Shown here: one piece after another, positions 26,033 through 35,304 of the stretch
Position numbering within the stretch: position 1 is the stretch's first letter
Layout of the letters: each line of letters opens with the position of its first letter
Notes under the pieces: model-generated
The model's input: the letters and a program-made list of their open reading frames with translations, nothing else
Told to the model about the DNA's origin: nothing
Database searches by the model: none
Assembly: GCF_003130705.1 (NCBI RefSeq)
Contig: NZ_CP021356.1
Location: 62,001 to 126,000, forward strand
Reading direction: 5' to 3'
DNA: 64,000 nt
From: Rhodococcus oxybenzonivorans
Lineage (GTDB): Bacteria > Actinomycetota > Actinomycetes > Mycobacteriales > Mycobacteriaceae
Made by a program: the position numbers and the translations under genes

Positions 26033-26689
26033 ATGAAGAAATCTCTCGCTATCAGTGCCGCATCTGCTGCCGTGCTGCTCGCCTTGACCGCCTGTGGAAG
26101 CTCGGACACAGATCAAGCAACCGACACCACTGCAGCAAGCGCCACCATGACATCGGCTTCCGCCGAGGCGGGCACCGGTGAGCACAATGATGCGGATGTG
26201 GCCTTTGCTCAGGGAATGATTCCGCACCACACGCAGGCTATCGAGATGAGCGACACACTCCTTGCGAAGGAAGGCATCGATCCACGCGTCACTGCTCTGG
26301 CCGAACAAATAAAGTCGGCACAGACTCCGGAGATCGAGCAACTCAACGCTTGGCTCGCCGAATGGGGCCAATCAGCTTCCTCCACGCCGATGAGCAGCGG
26401 CATGGACATGCCCGGCATGTCGACCCCGATGAGCACCGGCATGAGTATGCCCGACATGGAAGGGATGATGTCGCCGGAAGATATGCAGGCACTCGCCAAT
26501 GCTCAGGGCGTCGACGCAGCCCGACTGTTCCTGACGCAGATGATCGAACATCACCGCGGAGCGATCGCGATGGCGCAGACCGAGGTTGACACCGGCCAGT
26601 ACCCAGCCGCAGTTCAAATGGCGCAGAACATCATTGACACCCAGCAGAAGGAGATCACCACCATGGAGGAGCTGCTGTCCTCGCTGTAA
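26033..26689 (+). CDS. DUF305 lipoprotein, Met/His-rich
   Basis: The 218-residue product has a lipoprotein signal with lipobox LTAC, then the DUF305 signature FAQGMIPHHTQAIEMSD and the matching second half FLTQMIEHHRGAIAMAQTE. The linker is Met-rich (MDMPGMSTPMSTGMSMPDMEGMM). The paired HH and Met clusters suggest Cu(I)/Cu(II) or Ag binding on the outer face. AGGAA precedes the ATG. A paralogue is at 30.1-30.7 kb. DUF305 proteins commonly accompany copper genes, but their exact role is unknown. Confidence 0.85.
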   Translation: MKKSLAISAASAAVLLALTACGSSDTDQATDTTAASATMTSASAEAGTGEHNDADVAFAQGMIPHHTQAIEMSDTLLAKEGIDPRVTALAEQIKSAQTPEIEQLNAWLAEWGQSASSTPMSSGMDMPGMSTPMSTGMSMPDMEGMMSPEDMQALANAQGVDAARLFLTQMIEHHRGAIAMAQTEVDTGQYPAAVQMAQNIIDTQQKEITTMEELLSSL

Positions 26690-27018
26690 CACCGAGCGCT
26701 ACTCACCGGATCAACTCTCAGCGCCTTCCCCGCATCCGTGGATCGGGAGGGCGGTGGGAGTCCACCGGCTCCATCACTTGCGATCCGATGTGCATGGGCC
26801 TGACACCTCATTGGACACAGCGTCAGGTCCCTAGGCTGTCGACCACGCTGGCCTCACCCACTTGTCGAACCGACGGCCTGAATCCATCCCTCATCACGTC
26901 GAAACCGCATTCCACGCGCACCTTCTGCCGACAGGACCTTCGGTGGCCTACAACTTGTATATGTCCTTGAAACGCACTGGGGCTTCTGCATCTCTGGAGA
27001 AAACGGGAACTTTGCTCG
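26690..27018. other. 329-bp stretch without a gene
   Basis: Only low-quality open frames are seen; no operator or repeat stands out. Confidence 0.4.
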
Positions 27019-27848
27019 ATGAGCAATATAGGACTCCGTCGGACTATGGTCCCCGTACTCACCCTTGTATCCCTGGTCCTTGCCGGATGCTCGTCGCCAT
27101 CCGAGGAGCATCCCCAAGCAGCCAACTCGAACGGCCCAAGCGTGAAATTGAATCCCGAGATCAACCATCTGCATGGGCTTCACATCAATGCCGATGGGAC
27201 AGTGCTGGCCGGTGCACATACCGGACTCTTCGCCATCGAACCCTCGGGCAGTACGTCGCGTGTCGGTAACACCGATGACGACCTGATGGGGATGACGGGG
27301 GTTCCGGGAACGAACACTGTCCTGCCTTCCGGGCATCCTGGGCGCTCGAGTGACGCTCCGAATCCGTTGGGGTTGATGGAAAGCACCGACGGAGGGCAGA
27401 ATTGGACAACGAAATCGTTGATCGGAGAGGTGGACTTTCATGTCTTGACCTCTAAGGGCGCGGGATCATCGTGGGCTTCGACGGCACCACCGGTTTGCTG
27501 GCGTCCACCGATAGTGGAAACAGCTGGACAGCAGGAGCGTCTTTGCCCACGGCCTCACTGGCCATCACCGATGCCGGAGTATGGGCAGTGACAACAAGCG
27601 GTTTACAACTCAGCACCGACGCAGCCCGCACGTTCTCGGTCGTTCCCGCCGCTCCCCCGCTCTCTGTGGTGTCCGCGGGCACGGACGGAGCCCTGTGGGG
27701 CGTAGACGTGGACGGCAACCCCTGGCGCAGCCGAGGAGGTCGTACTTGGCAAATGCATTCCTCCATCGGCCCCGTCGACGCGTTGACAGCCTCGAACTAC
27801 GACAACGCCTACGCTGCCACTGACCAATCTCTCTACGCACTGCGCTGA
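27019..27848 (+). pseudogene. BNR/Asp-box repeat lipoprotein, one frameshift
   Basis: The first frame starts MSNIGLRRTMVPVLTLVSLV with lipobox LAGC. It continues through HLHGLHINADGTVLAGAHTG and the Asp-box STDGGQNW to DFHVLTSKG, then goes out of frame. The next frame resumes at once with IIVGFDGTTGLLASTDSGNS and runs to LYALR and a stop at 27848. One missing base in the GCGGGATC run near 27459 explains it. The family is a sialidase-fold (BNR) protein of unknown activity that recurs with copper genes. The membrane-anchored paralogue at 55.0-55.9 kb is intact. Confidence 0.8.
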
Positions 27849-27862
27849 ACGTTCCGTGAAGG

Positions 27863-28290
27863 ATGACGAAAGTCGGGTACACGCTGCGTAGATATTCGCT
27901 GATTGCGATCGTCCGACGTCGACTCGAACACGCCAAGAAGGTAACCGGCGGTCGCAGTGCAGAGACGGTCTATGGGAGCCACGAGCGCGTATTACGGGAA
28001 ACCGTCATCGCCCGACACACGGCCATGTGATGGCCGCGCACCAAGGCCCTCGGGGAAGGAACTCACTCTCTACGTTGCTGCACGGACGGGTACGACTGAT
28101 TTCTGCAGGTCTCACTGGAGTGGGTGTCACCGGAGACTGGTTGATAGTCCCGCCGTCTGAGCCACGTCGACTCGAGGTAATGGAAGATTCCGCCATTCTG
28201 CTGACCACGATCACATTGAATGATGACTGCGAGCGGGCAGCGCGGCAGTCCGAGTCGTGGATTGATCCTCATTCGACACCCTGGCTGGCG
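27863..28290 (+). pseudogene. Cupin-domain protein, frameshifted
   Basis: The first frame, from ATG 27863, gives EHAKKVTGGRSAETVYGSHE and RVLRETVIA. A second frame then gives LLHGRVRLI and TGDWLIVPPSEPRRLEVMED, then SAILLTT. This is the standard order of a small single-domain cupin (LEHA..., HGRVRL, GDxLIVPP, EDSAxLLT). The HQGP segment between them sits in the second frame. At least one indel near 28020 breaks it, and the end runs into unrelated sequence. Function unknown; small cupins often bind a metal. Confidence 0.6.
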
Positions 28291-28308
28291 GACACGAACG
28301 GAATCTTC

Positions 28309-28329
28309 ACTACTATGGGAATTAGTAGT
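28309..28329. promoter_or_regulatory. BlaI-type operator 1 (upstream of blaI/M56)
   Basis: ACTACTA-TGGGAAT-TAGTAGT, perfect 7-bp arms with the TACTA-N7-TAGTA core. It lies 250 bp upstream of the blaI-like start with no clear gene between, implying a long leader and autoregulation. Confidence 0.75.
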
Positions 28330-28578
28330 AAGCACACACGCGCACCAAGAAGGGAACCTACACTGAACAAGCTCGACGCCGCGGCCTGTCCAGTACGAGC
28401 GGTGGCGGCTACTCGTTTGGGCAGCGGCCCATCGGCCCCACGGCGCCGCCATTGGATAGACAGAGTCGGCCCGGCGCCGTCCACGTGACTGCGGGCGCAG
28501 GCGACCACCGTCGAATCTGGGCGTGTGCAGGTCGGGAGAGTTGAGCTCAGCGGCCATCTTCTATGAGTGGGAGGAATG

Positions 28579-28935
28579 ATGCATGGACTGGGTGAACTCG
28601 AAGGGGTCGTCATGGACGCGCTCTGGCGCTCCGACGAGCCCCTACGGGTACGCGACGTTCTCGAGGGCCTCACTGGCCGTGAACCCGCATACACGACGAT
28701 CCAGACGGTGATGGACAATCTGCACCGCAAGGGATGGGTCGAGCGCGAACGGCAAGGCCGAGCATTTTCGTACCGTGCTACTCGCAGCCGCGAGCAGGCC
28801 ACAGCAGCTGCAGTGCGTGAGTTGTTGGCCACCAGCGGCGACCCCGCCGGCGTACTGATGCACTTCGCCAAAGGCAGTTCCGAGCAAGAATCAGAAATCC
28901 TGGCCAGAGGGCTGCGAGAGCGAACCGCGCGATGA
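28579..28935 (+). CDS. BlaI/MecI/CopY-family repressor
   Basis: The 118-residue product has the family winged HTH: GELEGVVMDALWRSDEPLRV, then YTTIQTVMDNLHRKGW with ERERQGRAFSYRA. The C-terminal half has the dimerisation helices cut by the partner protease in BlaI/MecI. No CopY-type CxCxxxxCxC zinc/copper site is present, so signalling probably relies on proteolysis. The ATG at 28579 has GGGAGG four bases upstream. The stop overlaps the M56 protease start (ATGA). I propose it binds the seven TACTA-N7-TAGTA palindromes between 28.3 and 50.3 kb. Confidence 0.9.
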   Translation: MHGLGELEGVVMDALWRSDEPLRVRDVLEGLTGREPAYTTIQTVMDNLHRKGWVERERQGRAFSYRATRSREQATAAAVRELLATSGDPAGVLMHFAKGSSEQESEILARGLRERTAR

Positions 28936-29882
28936 TCGTGGCGACGCTGTGGATGCTCGGCGGCCTCCTGCTCGCGATGCTTTCACCTCGCATCCTCACA
29001 ACGATGATCTGTCGATTCGTCAACCCCACCGTTATTTTGGCGACTTGGACCGCGATCGTAGTCGGCACCTTCGTCAACCTGACCGTCCCCGCTGTGGTAC
29101 TGCTGCTACCGAATCATGGGGGGGTATCCGCGCTGTTCCACCTGGCTCAACAATGCTGGCTCGCCCTCCACGATGGCGCCTCGAATGGCGTCGAAACGCT
29201 TGTCGGGGCCGTTGCTGCAATTGCGATCACAGCGATGACAGCCGGAATCCTCATTTCCTGGCTAAGGATGGCCCGCGAGCGTCGCCATACCCATGACAAG
29301 CATCTGGGAATCGTGCATATCCTCGAGGGCACGCTCCAGGTTCATGACCACACGCTGTGGGTGCCCCTCGAACAGCCTCTGGCCTACAGCATCGCGGGAC
29401 GGCCCTCTCTCATCGTGGCGAGTACGGGTTTGCGCTCACACCTTCGCAGCGAGTCCGTCGCTGCAGTGTTGGCGCACGAACGTGCACATCTACGCGGTCG
29501 GCACCACCTGTTCGTCAGATTGGCTGAATCCGTGGCCCTGGTACTGCCGTGGTTGGCGATTATGCGAGCGTCCCCTGTATTGGTCCGTACCCTGGTTGAA
29601 CTCGCCGCCGACGCAAGTGCCGCACGCACCCATGGCAGGAGTGCTGTCCACGACGCGTTGCGGACCCTGCGGCCCCATGCGGTTCCAAGTCCCGCACTGG
29701 CGATGGCGACCGACACCGATTGCACTGCAGTCAGATTGCATGCGTTGGCCACCGACCGCAATCACCAGCCGGGGGTAAGGCGATCCTTCGCCGCGTACGT
29801 CACCGCAATGGCACTGCCAGTTCTGCCAGGAGTGCTCTTCCTCTGCGTAATGACACTGACTTCTTGTCTTGCCGTCGCGTAG
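28932..29882 (+). CDS. M56-family membrane metallopeptidase (BlaR1-like, no sensor domain)
   Basis: The 316-residue protein has N-terminal membrane helices, then a gluzincin motif HERAH within AAVLAHERAHLRGRHHLF, and a further C-terminal helix. It is translationally coupled to the BlaI-like repressor (ATGA). In BlaR1/MecR1 such a protease inactivates the repressor after beta-lactam binding. Here the penicillin-sensor domain is absent, so the inducing signal is unknown. Copper, envelope stress or a lipoprotein-maturation defect are candidate signals. Confidence 0.85.
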   Translation: MIVATLWMLGGLLLAMLSPRILTTMICRFVNPTVILATWTAIVVGTFVNLTVPAVVLLLPNHGGVSALFHLAQQCWLALHDGASNGVETLVGAVAAIAITAMTAGILISWLRMARERRHTHDKHLGIVHILEGTLQVHDHTLWVPLEQPLAYSIAGRPSLIVASTGLRSHLRSESVAAVLAHERAHLRGRHHLFVRLAESVALVLPWLAIMRASPVLVRTLVELAADASAARTHGRSAVHDALRTLRPHAVPSPALAMATDTDCTAVRLHALATDRNHQPGVRRSFAAYVTAMALPVLPGVLFLCVMTLTSCLAVA

Positions 29883-30071
29883 TCGTTCCCTACGTGCTGC
29901 GCACCCCGGACACATCGACGGTGTTAGCCTGCAAGCCTCACCATCCGGGAATACTGGACTCGTACATATTCGACCGTCTAATCACCCCTTCAAACCGCCG
30001 ACACCCAAGGCTGCCCGTCGGTGCCTGATGCGCTGGGGTAGGACCGACCAGGTCCCACCCAGCACCGTTGG

Positions 30072-30683
30072 TCAGTTTCGCGGCAGCAGCGATTGCATCG
30101 TCTGAATCTCTTCCTGCTGTGTTGTGACAATAGACTTTGCCAGCTGCTTGGCCTCAGGGTTGGATCCGTCCGACAGTTCGGTCTGCGCCATGTCGACCGC
30201 GCCGGTGTGATGTTCAATCATCATCTTCAACCAAGCGGCGTCGAAGTCGGCGCCGTTCTTGGTGGCCAATGAGTCCATATCTTCTTGCGACATCATCCCA
30301 TTCATGGTGCCGTGATCCATCCCGTTGACGTTGGATGCGGGGTCCGGCTTTCCCCAGTCCTGAAGGAGAGAGCTGATCTGTTCCATCTCGGGAGCTTGTG
30401 CGGTGTCGATCGCCCTCGCCAGCTCAGCGATCTGGACGTTCTCGGTGCGTCCTTGGACCAGCTTGGCCATTTCCACTGCTTGGGCATGATGGGAATACAT
30501 CGATTGCATGAACATAACGTCCGCGTCGTTGAACTCCGCCGCAGTATCAGCGGACGCGGACATCGACATATCACCGCCAGACATCTGACTCATGTCGTGG
30601 CCGCCCCCGCCGCAGCCCGCAAGACCGAGTGCACCAGCAGTCGCGGCGACAGAGGCGATGATCTTAACAGTGTTTGACCACAT
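30072..30683 (-). CDS. DUF305 lipoprotein (second copy)
   Basis: From ATG 30683 (AAGGAG upstream) the 203-residue product has a lipobox LAGC followed by GGGGHDMSQMSGGDMSMSA and the DUF305 halves FMQSMYSHHAQAVEMAKL and KMMIEHHTGAVDMAQTEL. The Met linker is shorter than in the 26.0-kb paralogue (GMDHGTMNGMM). Likely an outer-face copper-binding lipoprotein that needs Lgt processing. A short palindrome CTCACC-GT-GGTGAG at 30750-30763 lies upstream. Oriented toward the M56 gene. Confidence 0.85.
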   Translation of the reverse strand: MWSNTVKIIASVAATAGALGLAGCGGGGHDMSQMSGGDMSMSASADTAAEFNDADVMFMQSMYSHHAQAVEMAKLVQGRTENVQIAELARAIDTAQAPEMEQISSLLQDWGKPDPASNVNGMDHGTMNGMMSQEDMDSLATKNGADFDAAWLKMMIEHHTGAVDMAQTELSDGSNPEAKQLAKSIVTTQQEEIQTMQSLLPRN

Positions 30684-30770
30684 ATTGATTTGCTCCTTGA
30701 ATTGACGGGTGTACGTGTTGTGAGAGACATGGCATGCCTCGGCAGGGATCTCACCGTGGTGAGTCACCTG

Positions 30771-31190
30771 TCACACCCGTAGTACCGACAATTCGGAGAG
30801 CGTCAGAGTAGTCCACGGAGGCGCCCGGCAACTCGCGCCGCCGAGCGAAAACAGCGACTGTGGCGACGTCGAGGGGTATGCCGTGCTCCACTGGGGCCTG
30901 AAGAGCAGTATTGCTGCGATCACTGCGATCACGGCCAGACAGATATGCATTCCGTTATGCTCGCCGCCGCACGGGTGATCACATGTCGCGGCAATCGACG
31001 GCATCGCCGTGACAGTACGCATGCTGTTGACATGGTGGTCTGGGGCGTCGCCGGTTCCTGCGACCGCGGTCTGCGCGTGAGTCTCGGCGGGCGGCGACAG
31101 CAGCAATGCGTGCATCAAGAGGACGCCGAAGAGGAGAGCCACAGCGGTCGCACTTGTCGTGCGCGCTGCGCGACCGTCGACGTGTCCTGG
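30771..31190 (-). CDS. DUF6153-like membrane protein (start uncertain)
   Basis: The recognisable part begins near TSATAVALLFGVLLMHALLL, has a polar, His-containing middle (DAPDHHVNSM, ATCDHPCGGEHNGMH) and a second hydrophobic segment ICLAVIAVIAAILLF before a short tail. This two-helix layout resembles the protein at 21.4-21.8 kb. The HxC and HH motifs in the middle could bind metal. The frame stays open far upstream, and no clear start with a ribosome site is visible; the 5' coordinate is approximate. It ends 88 bp upstream of the DUF305 gene on the same strand. Confidence 0.5.
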   Translation of the reverse strand, partial: PGHVDGRAARTTSATAVALLFGVLLMHALLLSPPAETHAQTAVAGTGDAPDHHVNSMRTVTAMPSIAATCDHPCGGEHNGMHICLAVIAVIAAILLFRPQWSTAYPSTSPQSLFSLGGASCRAPPWTTLTLSELSVLRV

Positions 31191-31299
31191 GCGTGCACGA
31201 CGGCAACAATAGCGTGGCTCGAGCGACGAACTCGAACCGTCGTCACCTGAGCCGTAGTGCGCTTGCCACACTCCTGGTTTGTCCAACGAGGGGATCGAG

Positions 31300-31768
31300 C
31301 CGAAGCGTGGTGATCGGCGTGGCCGTACTCGCCGCAGCCTTCCTACCGTTGATGTTGGTACGGACCTCCCAGAAGATGGGCACCGCAATTGCCGAGAGTG
31401 CGCTACTGGCATCTGCTGCATTATTGGCCTTGGGCACCGCGGCGATCTTCCCCCCTTTGAGATGGACACCGTCGTCGCGCTCGCCGGCGGCGGGCTGGTC
31501 GCGACCCACTATGGGTTCTACAGCACGGTCGTCGGCGTCGGGATTCTCCTCGGCAATCTGGGGACTGGTGTGGTCTTCGGGATCATGCGCGATGCGGGTT
31601 GCCGATCCTTGCATGGGTGCCCCTCACAGCGTTGGGTGCGGGATGCGTCGCGGCGCTCCATCCCCTCCAGCGATCGGGGCAACTCGATCCCTCTTCGAGG
31701 TATCCCGATGGACCTCGAGGCGGCCACGACCTCCCGTTAGGCCGGCCTGGCGTGGACCTCGATCCCTA
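31300..31768 (+). pseudogene. MFS transporter C-terminal remnant, multiple frameshifts
   Basis: Three frames in succession give the last helices of an MFS permease. The first is GVAVLAAAFLPLMLVRTSQK to LLALGTAAIFPP. The second is FEMDTVVALAGGGLVATHYG, FYSTVVGVGILLGNLGTGVV and MRDAG. The third is AWVPLTALGAGCVAALHPLQ, RSGQLDPSSRYPDGP, with a stop overlapping operator 2. Everything upstream of about residue 270 of the family is missing. A dead fragment, in the opposite orientation to the DUF6153-like gene. Confidence 0.65.
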
Positions 31769-31797
31769 ACTACTATGTTGCTTAGTAGTTAGGGATC
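31761..31797. promoter_or_regulatory. BlaI-type operator 2 (lgt cluster)
   Basis: GATCCCTAACTACTA-N7-TAGTAGTTAGGGATC is a perfect palindrome with 15-bp arms around the TACTA-N7-TAGTA core. It lies 45 bp before the Lgt-like fusion gene, so it should govern the 31.8-35.3 kb cluster. Confidence 0.85.
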
Positions 31798-31841
31798 GGC
31801 GTCCGTCACTGACGCCATTGCCAGAAATTGGGTGGAGCACG

Positions 31842-33209
31842 TTGGGTAAGAAGCCACACAAGAACCGATCCAAGCGGAACGCACGGGCGGCTCACGTCAA
31901 GCAACGGCGCAACCCCGCGACCCATGCCACAAAGGAGCCATCGACTCCCTCATTCGAACTCCAGCCGACCCTCGCAATCGGTCAGAGGTTCTCGACAAGC
32001 CCTGTTCAGCCGGCCTTTGCACCGAACCCACTGATCCGCACGCAACCGGGACATACGCAGACGGCACCGTCTTCGACACGCGCTCGTCCAACTGCTCAGG
32101 CCACAGATATCAATCCCGCAAAACAACGGGCGCTCCGAGAAGATCCCGACTCTCCTCCCCCATCCCCCGGCCCGGGTAGCTGTTCGGAGGCGACCGCGGA
32201 CATTGAGCCTGGTTTGGCCGCCACGTACTGGTCCGACGGGGCAACCACACGGCCACCTGGTGATCTGCATGTCCGGTTTTCAGGTATCCGCACCGACGTT
32301 GCCGGCCCACTAGGGGACGGCGATCGGTTCGAACGCGTCGCACGGGTGGAGAACCTCACCCATGATAGCGGAAGGCTTTCTGTCACTACGAAAGTCAAAG
32401 GGATCAACTCCGGCGCATGGCGAATCAAGGCCGTTCCCTTCGATCCTATGCTCCCGTCGAAGGCCACAGGCGATCCACAGACGATCGTCACCAATACACG
32501 CCTGGCTGCCTTGGCTCAAGGGCCCGGAGTCCGGCTGTGGACGTGGCCGACCCTGATCAGTGTGGGTGTTGTCCTTGCCCTCGTCCTGCAGTCAGTTTTG
32601 CTCTCGCGGGTACACGCCAACGCTGTGGCGGCAACAGGGGTGTCCCTACTCGCGTGCGCCTTGGGTTACCTCGGGGCCAAAGCCTGGTATCTGATTCTCC
32701 ACCGACAACACCCGCGAAAATTCGCAACCGCCGGGGCCTGCATCCAAGGATTTCTGGTAGTCACTCTCGGCGTCCTCGTACTCGGTGGTTTCGTATTGGG
32801 TATGAACGTCGGCACGTTGCTCGACGTGACCACCCCCGGCCTGTTTCTCGCGATGGCGGTCGGCCGACCCGGTTGCTTCCTCGGAGGCTGCTGCGCCGGA
32901 AGTCCCACCACCTCCAAATGGGGCCTGTGGTCGTCCAACCGAACCGTCGGAATTCGCCGCGCACCCGTCCAATTGCTCGAAGCTGCCGCAGCACTTCTCA
33001 TCGGTGTGATCACGCTGACGCTGGTACTGACAGTCGACGCCGTCGCAGGAGCCATCTTCGTAGCGGCCGCGGCCGCTTACACATTTGTTCGGCAGCTGCT
33101 GTTCCCCCTTCGAGCCGATCCCCATACCCGCCTCGGGCGTCGCCTGACTATCGCGATCTCCCTCGCGATCCTCGTAGTAGACGCAGGTGTTCTCACCCTG
33201 ACAACCTAG
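31842..33209 (+). CDS. Lgt-like membrane protein with N-terminal soluble domain
   Basis: The start is TTG 31842, with GGTGGAG before it (in-frame TTG at 31818 is the alternative). Of 455 residues, the first 110 are a basic, Pro/Thr-rich linker. Residues about 125-215 form a soluble beta-rich domain (DLHVRFSGIRTDVAG, RVARVENLTHDSGRLSVTTK). The last 240 are membrane helices with GYLGAKAWYLILHR and GRPGCFLGGCCAGSPTTSKW, which resemble Lgt's catalytic GRxxNFxxGE region. Canonical Lgt has no N-terminal domain and keeps Asn where this has Cys-Cys. It may be a divergent diacylglyceryl transferase or a relative with another acceptor. It follows operator 2 and precedes GNAT and Lgt genes. Confidence 0.75.
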   Translation: MGKKPHKNRSKRNARAAHVKQRRNPATHATKEPSTPSFELQPTLAIGQRFSTSPVQPAFAPNPLIRTQPGHTQTAPSSTRARPTAQATDINPAKQRALREDPDSPPPSPGPGSCSEATADIEPGLAATYWSDGATTRPPGDLHVRFSGIRTDVAGPLGDGDRFERVARVENLTHDSGRLSVTTKVKGINSGAWRIKAVPFDPMLPSKATGDPQTIVTNTRLAALAQGPGVRLWTWPTLISVGVVLALVLQSVLLSRVHANAVAATGVSLLACALGYLGAKAWYLILHRQHPRKFATAGACIQGFLVVTLGVLVLGGFVLGMNVGTLLDVTTPGLFLAMAVGRPGCFLGGCCAGSPTTSKWGLWSSNRTVGIRRAPVQLLEAAAALLIGVITLTLVLTVDAVAGAIFVAAAAAYTFVRQLLFPLRADPHTRLGRRLTIAISLAILVVDAGVLTLTT

Positions 33210-33275
33210 AGAGGAGTCCCAGACCCGAGGGGGAATCGGTCCGCACAGTCGGCGGGCCGCAGAAGGAGCAGACCA

Positions 33276-34121
33276 ATGCCCGCGAGCGTGCCCGATCGGC
33301 CGAACCCCCAGATGAACGCCCCTCTTTGCGGCCCCCCTCCCGCGCACCGGTTCGGCACTCCCGACCAGTCTGAATCCGCTGTTCTGCTCATACGCCGACT
33401 GAGCCCGGAGGATCTGCCCGAATCCGCACGGGCACATCGTGAGTTGCTGCCGCAGGGCCTATTTCCCGCACTGGGAGATCGGTTTCTCCGTCAGTGGCAC
33501 GCATGCGTCCTCAACGAATCCCACGCGATCGCGCTCGTCGTCGAGGACGTAAGCGGCCCCGACCATCGGATCGTCGGATTCCTGCTCGGAGCCACCGATC
33601 AATCCGCGCATATCAACGGGATCTTGATGCATCGCCGTGCGCTGGGCAAGCTGATCGGTGTCGGTGTCCTTGCCCTGATCCGGAGACCGAAGATCGCGAT
33701 CCGCTTCGCGCGTACACGAGCAGGGCCCTGGACGCGTCGCCTGCTCCGGTCGGTCCCGACACCACGGGCAACCGCCCAGGAGCATGTTCCGGCGAACCGG
33801 ACCGCCGTTCTGTCCGCCGTCGCCCTCTATCCGGAGGTGCGCGGAACGGGAACAGGCACTGCCCTCGTCGAACGATTCCTCGTGGAATCACGGGCGGCCG
33901 GAGCCGAGACCGCGACCCTGGTCACCAAGAGGACGGCCGAAGCAGCAGCACGATTCTACGAACGACTCGGATGGCACGCTGTACAGGAGGGCGCGACCCG
34001 CGACGGCGCTCCCCTCCGCGTATACCGCATTCCCCTCAACGAGACAGTCCACCACCGCAAGGAGACCGGTCCGAGTTCCGGCCGGCAGGAGGGACTGGGT
34101 TCTGAGACCTACCCCCCGTGA
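33276..34121 (+). CDS. GNAT-family N-acetyltransferase
   Basis: The 281-residue product carries a GNAT fold: LLIRRLSPEDLPE at the N-terminus, HRIVGFLLGATD, then the acetyl-CoA motif VALYPEVRGTGTGTALVERF and AARFYERLGWHAVQ. A basic insert (GPWTRRLLRSVPTPRATAQE) is unusual. It lies 66 bp after the Lgt-like gene on the same strand, within the BlaI-type operator 2 cluster. It could acylate an envelope or lipoprotein component; the substrate is unknown. Confidence 0.8.
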   Translation: MPASVPDRPNPQMNAPLCGPPPAHRFGTPDQSESAVLLIRRLSPEDLPESARAHRELLPQGLFPALGDRFLRQWHACVLNESHAIALVVEDVSGPDHRIVGFLLGATDQSAHINGILMHRRALGKLIGVGVLALIRRPKIAIRFARTRAGPWTRRLLRSVPTPRATAQEHVPANRTAVLSAVALYPEVRGTGTGTALVERFLVESRAAGAETATLVTKRTAEAAARFYERLGWHAVQEGATRDGAPLRVYRIPLNETVHHRKETGPSSGRQEGLGSETYPP

Positions 34122-34386
34122 TCGACGCGCGAGAAGGGAAGAGGGGTGCCGGCCGCACCGGAAATGAGCAGTCGGCCGGCACATCGCAGTCTCCCGAATC
34201 GAGGCCACCCAGCCCGCCCCCATTACGTCGAAACAAGGGATTCGCGTGTGACACATCGCAGAAGGGCTCTACCTGTGCCGTCAATCGCACCGGAGGCTAT
34301 CCAAGGGTTGTGCCGTGAGCGCTGGGCGAGTTCCGTCGCCCAGCGAGCACACTCGGCTGTTTGTTCATTTCGGCTACCGTGGCGTC

Positions 34387-35304
34387 GTGACTTCCACCGT
34401 CGACGTCTTGGCCTACATTCCGAGCCCACCCCAGGGGGTGTGGACAGTCGGCCCGGTGCCGGTGCGGGCCTATGCACTGTTCATCATCATCGGCATCGTC
34501 GTCGCCGTGGTCTGGGGCGACCGGCGGTGGACCGACCGCGGCGGCGAGAAGGGCACCGTCCTCGATATTGCGGTCTGGGCAGTTCCCTTCGGTCTGATCG
34601 GTGGCCGGCTCTACCACGTGGCCACCGATTGGAGCACCTACTTCCGCGAGGACGGGGACCCCGTCGACGCTTTGAAGATCTGGCAGGGTGGCCTCGGCAT
34701 CTGGGGCGCCGTGCTGCTCGGCGGTGTCGGCGCCTGGATCGGCTGCCGGGTACGTGGAATACCGCTGCCCGCGCTCGGGGACGCGGTCGCTCCAGCCATC
34801 CTGCTTGCCCAAGCCATCGGCCGAATCGGCAACTACTTCAACCAGGAGCTCTACGGCCGGGAAACTACTCTCCCCTGGGGGCTGAAGATCTTCCAGCGGA
34901 TCGACGCGTCCGGCAAGCTCGACACGCTGACCGGAACCTCCACCGGTGTGGTGGAGCGAATCGTACACCCCACCTTCTTGTACGAGCTGACCTGGAATCT
35001 GATCATCGTCGTCCTGCTGGTCTGGGTGGACCGACGACACCGAATCGGCCACGGCCGACTGTTCGCCCTCTACGTCGCCGGATACAGCGCGGGCCGGTTC
35101 TTCGTGGAACTCCTACGCGACGACTACGCCACCCACATCGCGGGCATCCGGATCAACTCATACACTTCCGCGATCGTCTTCACCGGCGCGGTGATCTACT
35201 TCCTCGCCGCCAAGAGAGGGTGCGAGACACCAGAAGAGCTGCAGCCCAGGAATCAACGCGATGAGACGGACGACGGGGCGGCCGACAAGGGGACGCCCAC
35301 CTGA
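34387..35304 (+). CDS. lgt: Prolipoprotein diacylglyceryl transferase Lgt
   Basis: The 305-residue membrane protein from GTG 34387 contains the Lgt signature GRIGNYFNQELYGRETTLPW, the upstream VPFGLIGGRLYHV and the C-terminal GRFFVELLRDD. It attaches diacylglycerol to the lipobox Cys, the first step of lipoprotein maturation. No Shine-Dalgarno is seen, so translation may be leaderless or coupled. It belongs to the same direction cluster as the Lgt-like protein and GNAT. As actinobacteria carry a chromosomal lgt, this looks like an extra copy for the DUF305, TlpA and ZnuA-like lipoproteins here. Confidence 0.9.
   Translation: MTSTVDVLAYIPSPPQGVWTVGPVPVRAYALFIIIGIVVAVVWGDRRWTDRGGEKGTVLDIAVWAVPFGLIGGRLYHVATDWSTYFREDGDPVDALKIWQGGLGIWGAVLLGGVGAWIGCRVRGIPLPALGDAVAPAILLAQAIGRIGNYFNQELYGRETTLPWGLKIFQRIDASGKLDTLTGTSTGVVERIVHPTFLYELTWNLIIVVLLVWVDRRHRIGHGRLFALYVAGYSAGRFFVELLRDDYATHIAGIRINSYTSAIVFTGAVIYFLAAKRGCETPEELQPRNQRDETDDGAADKGTPT

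Noticed and set aside
30750..30763. Palindrome CTCACC-GT-GGTGAG upstream of the second DUF305 gene
   Set aside because: Short, with no second copy in the window; could be chance.
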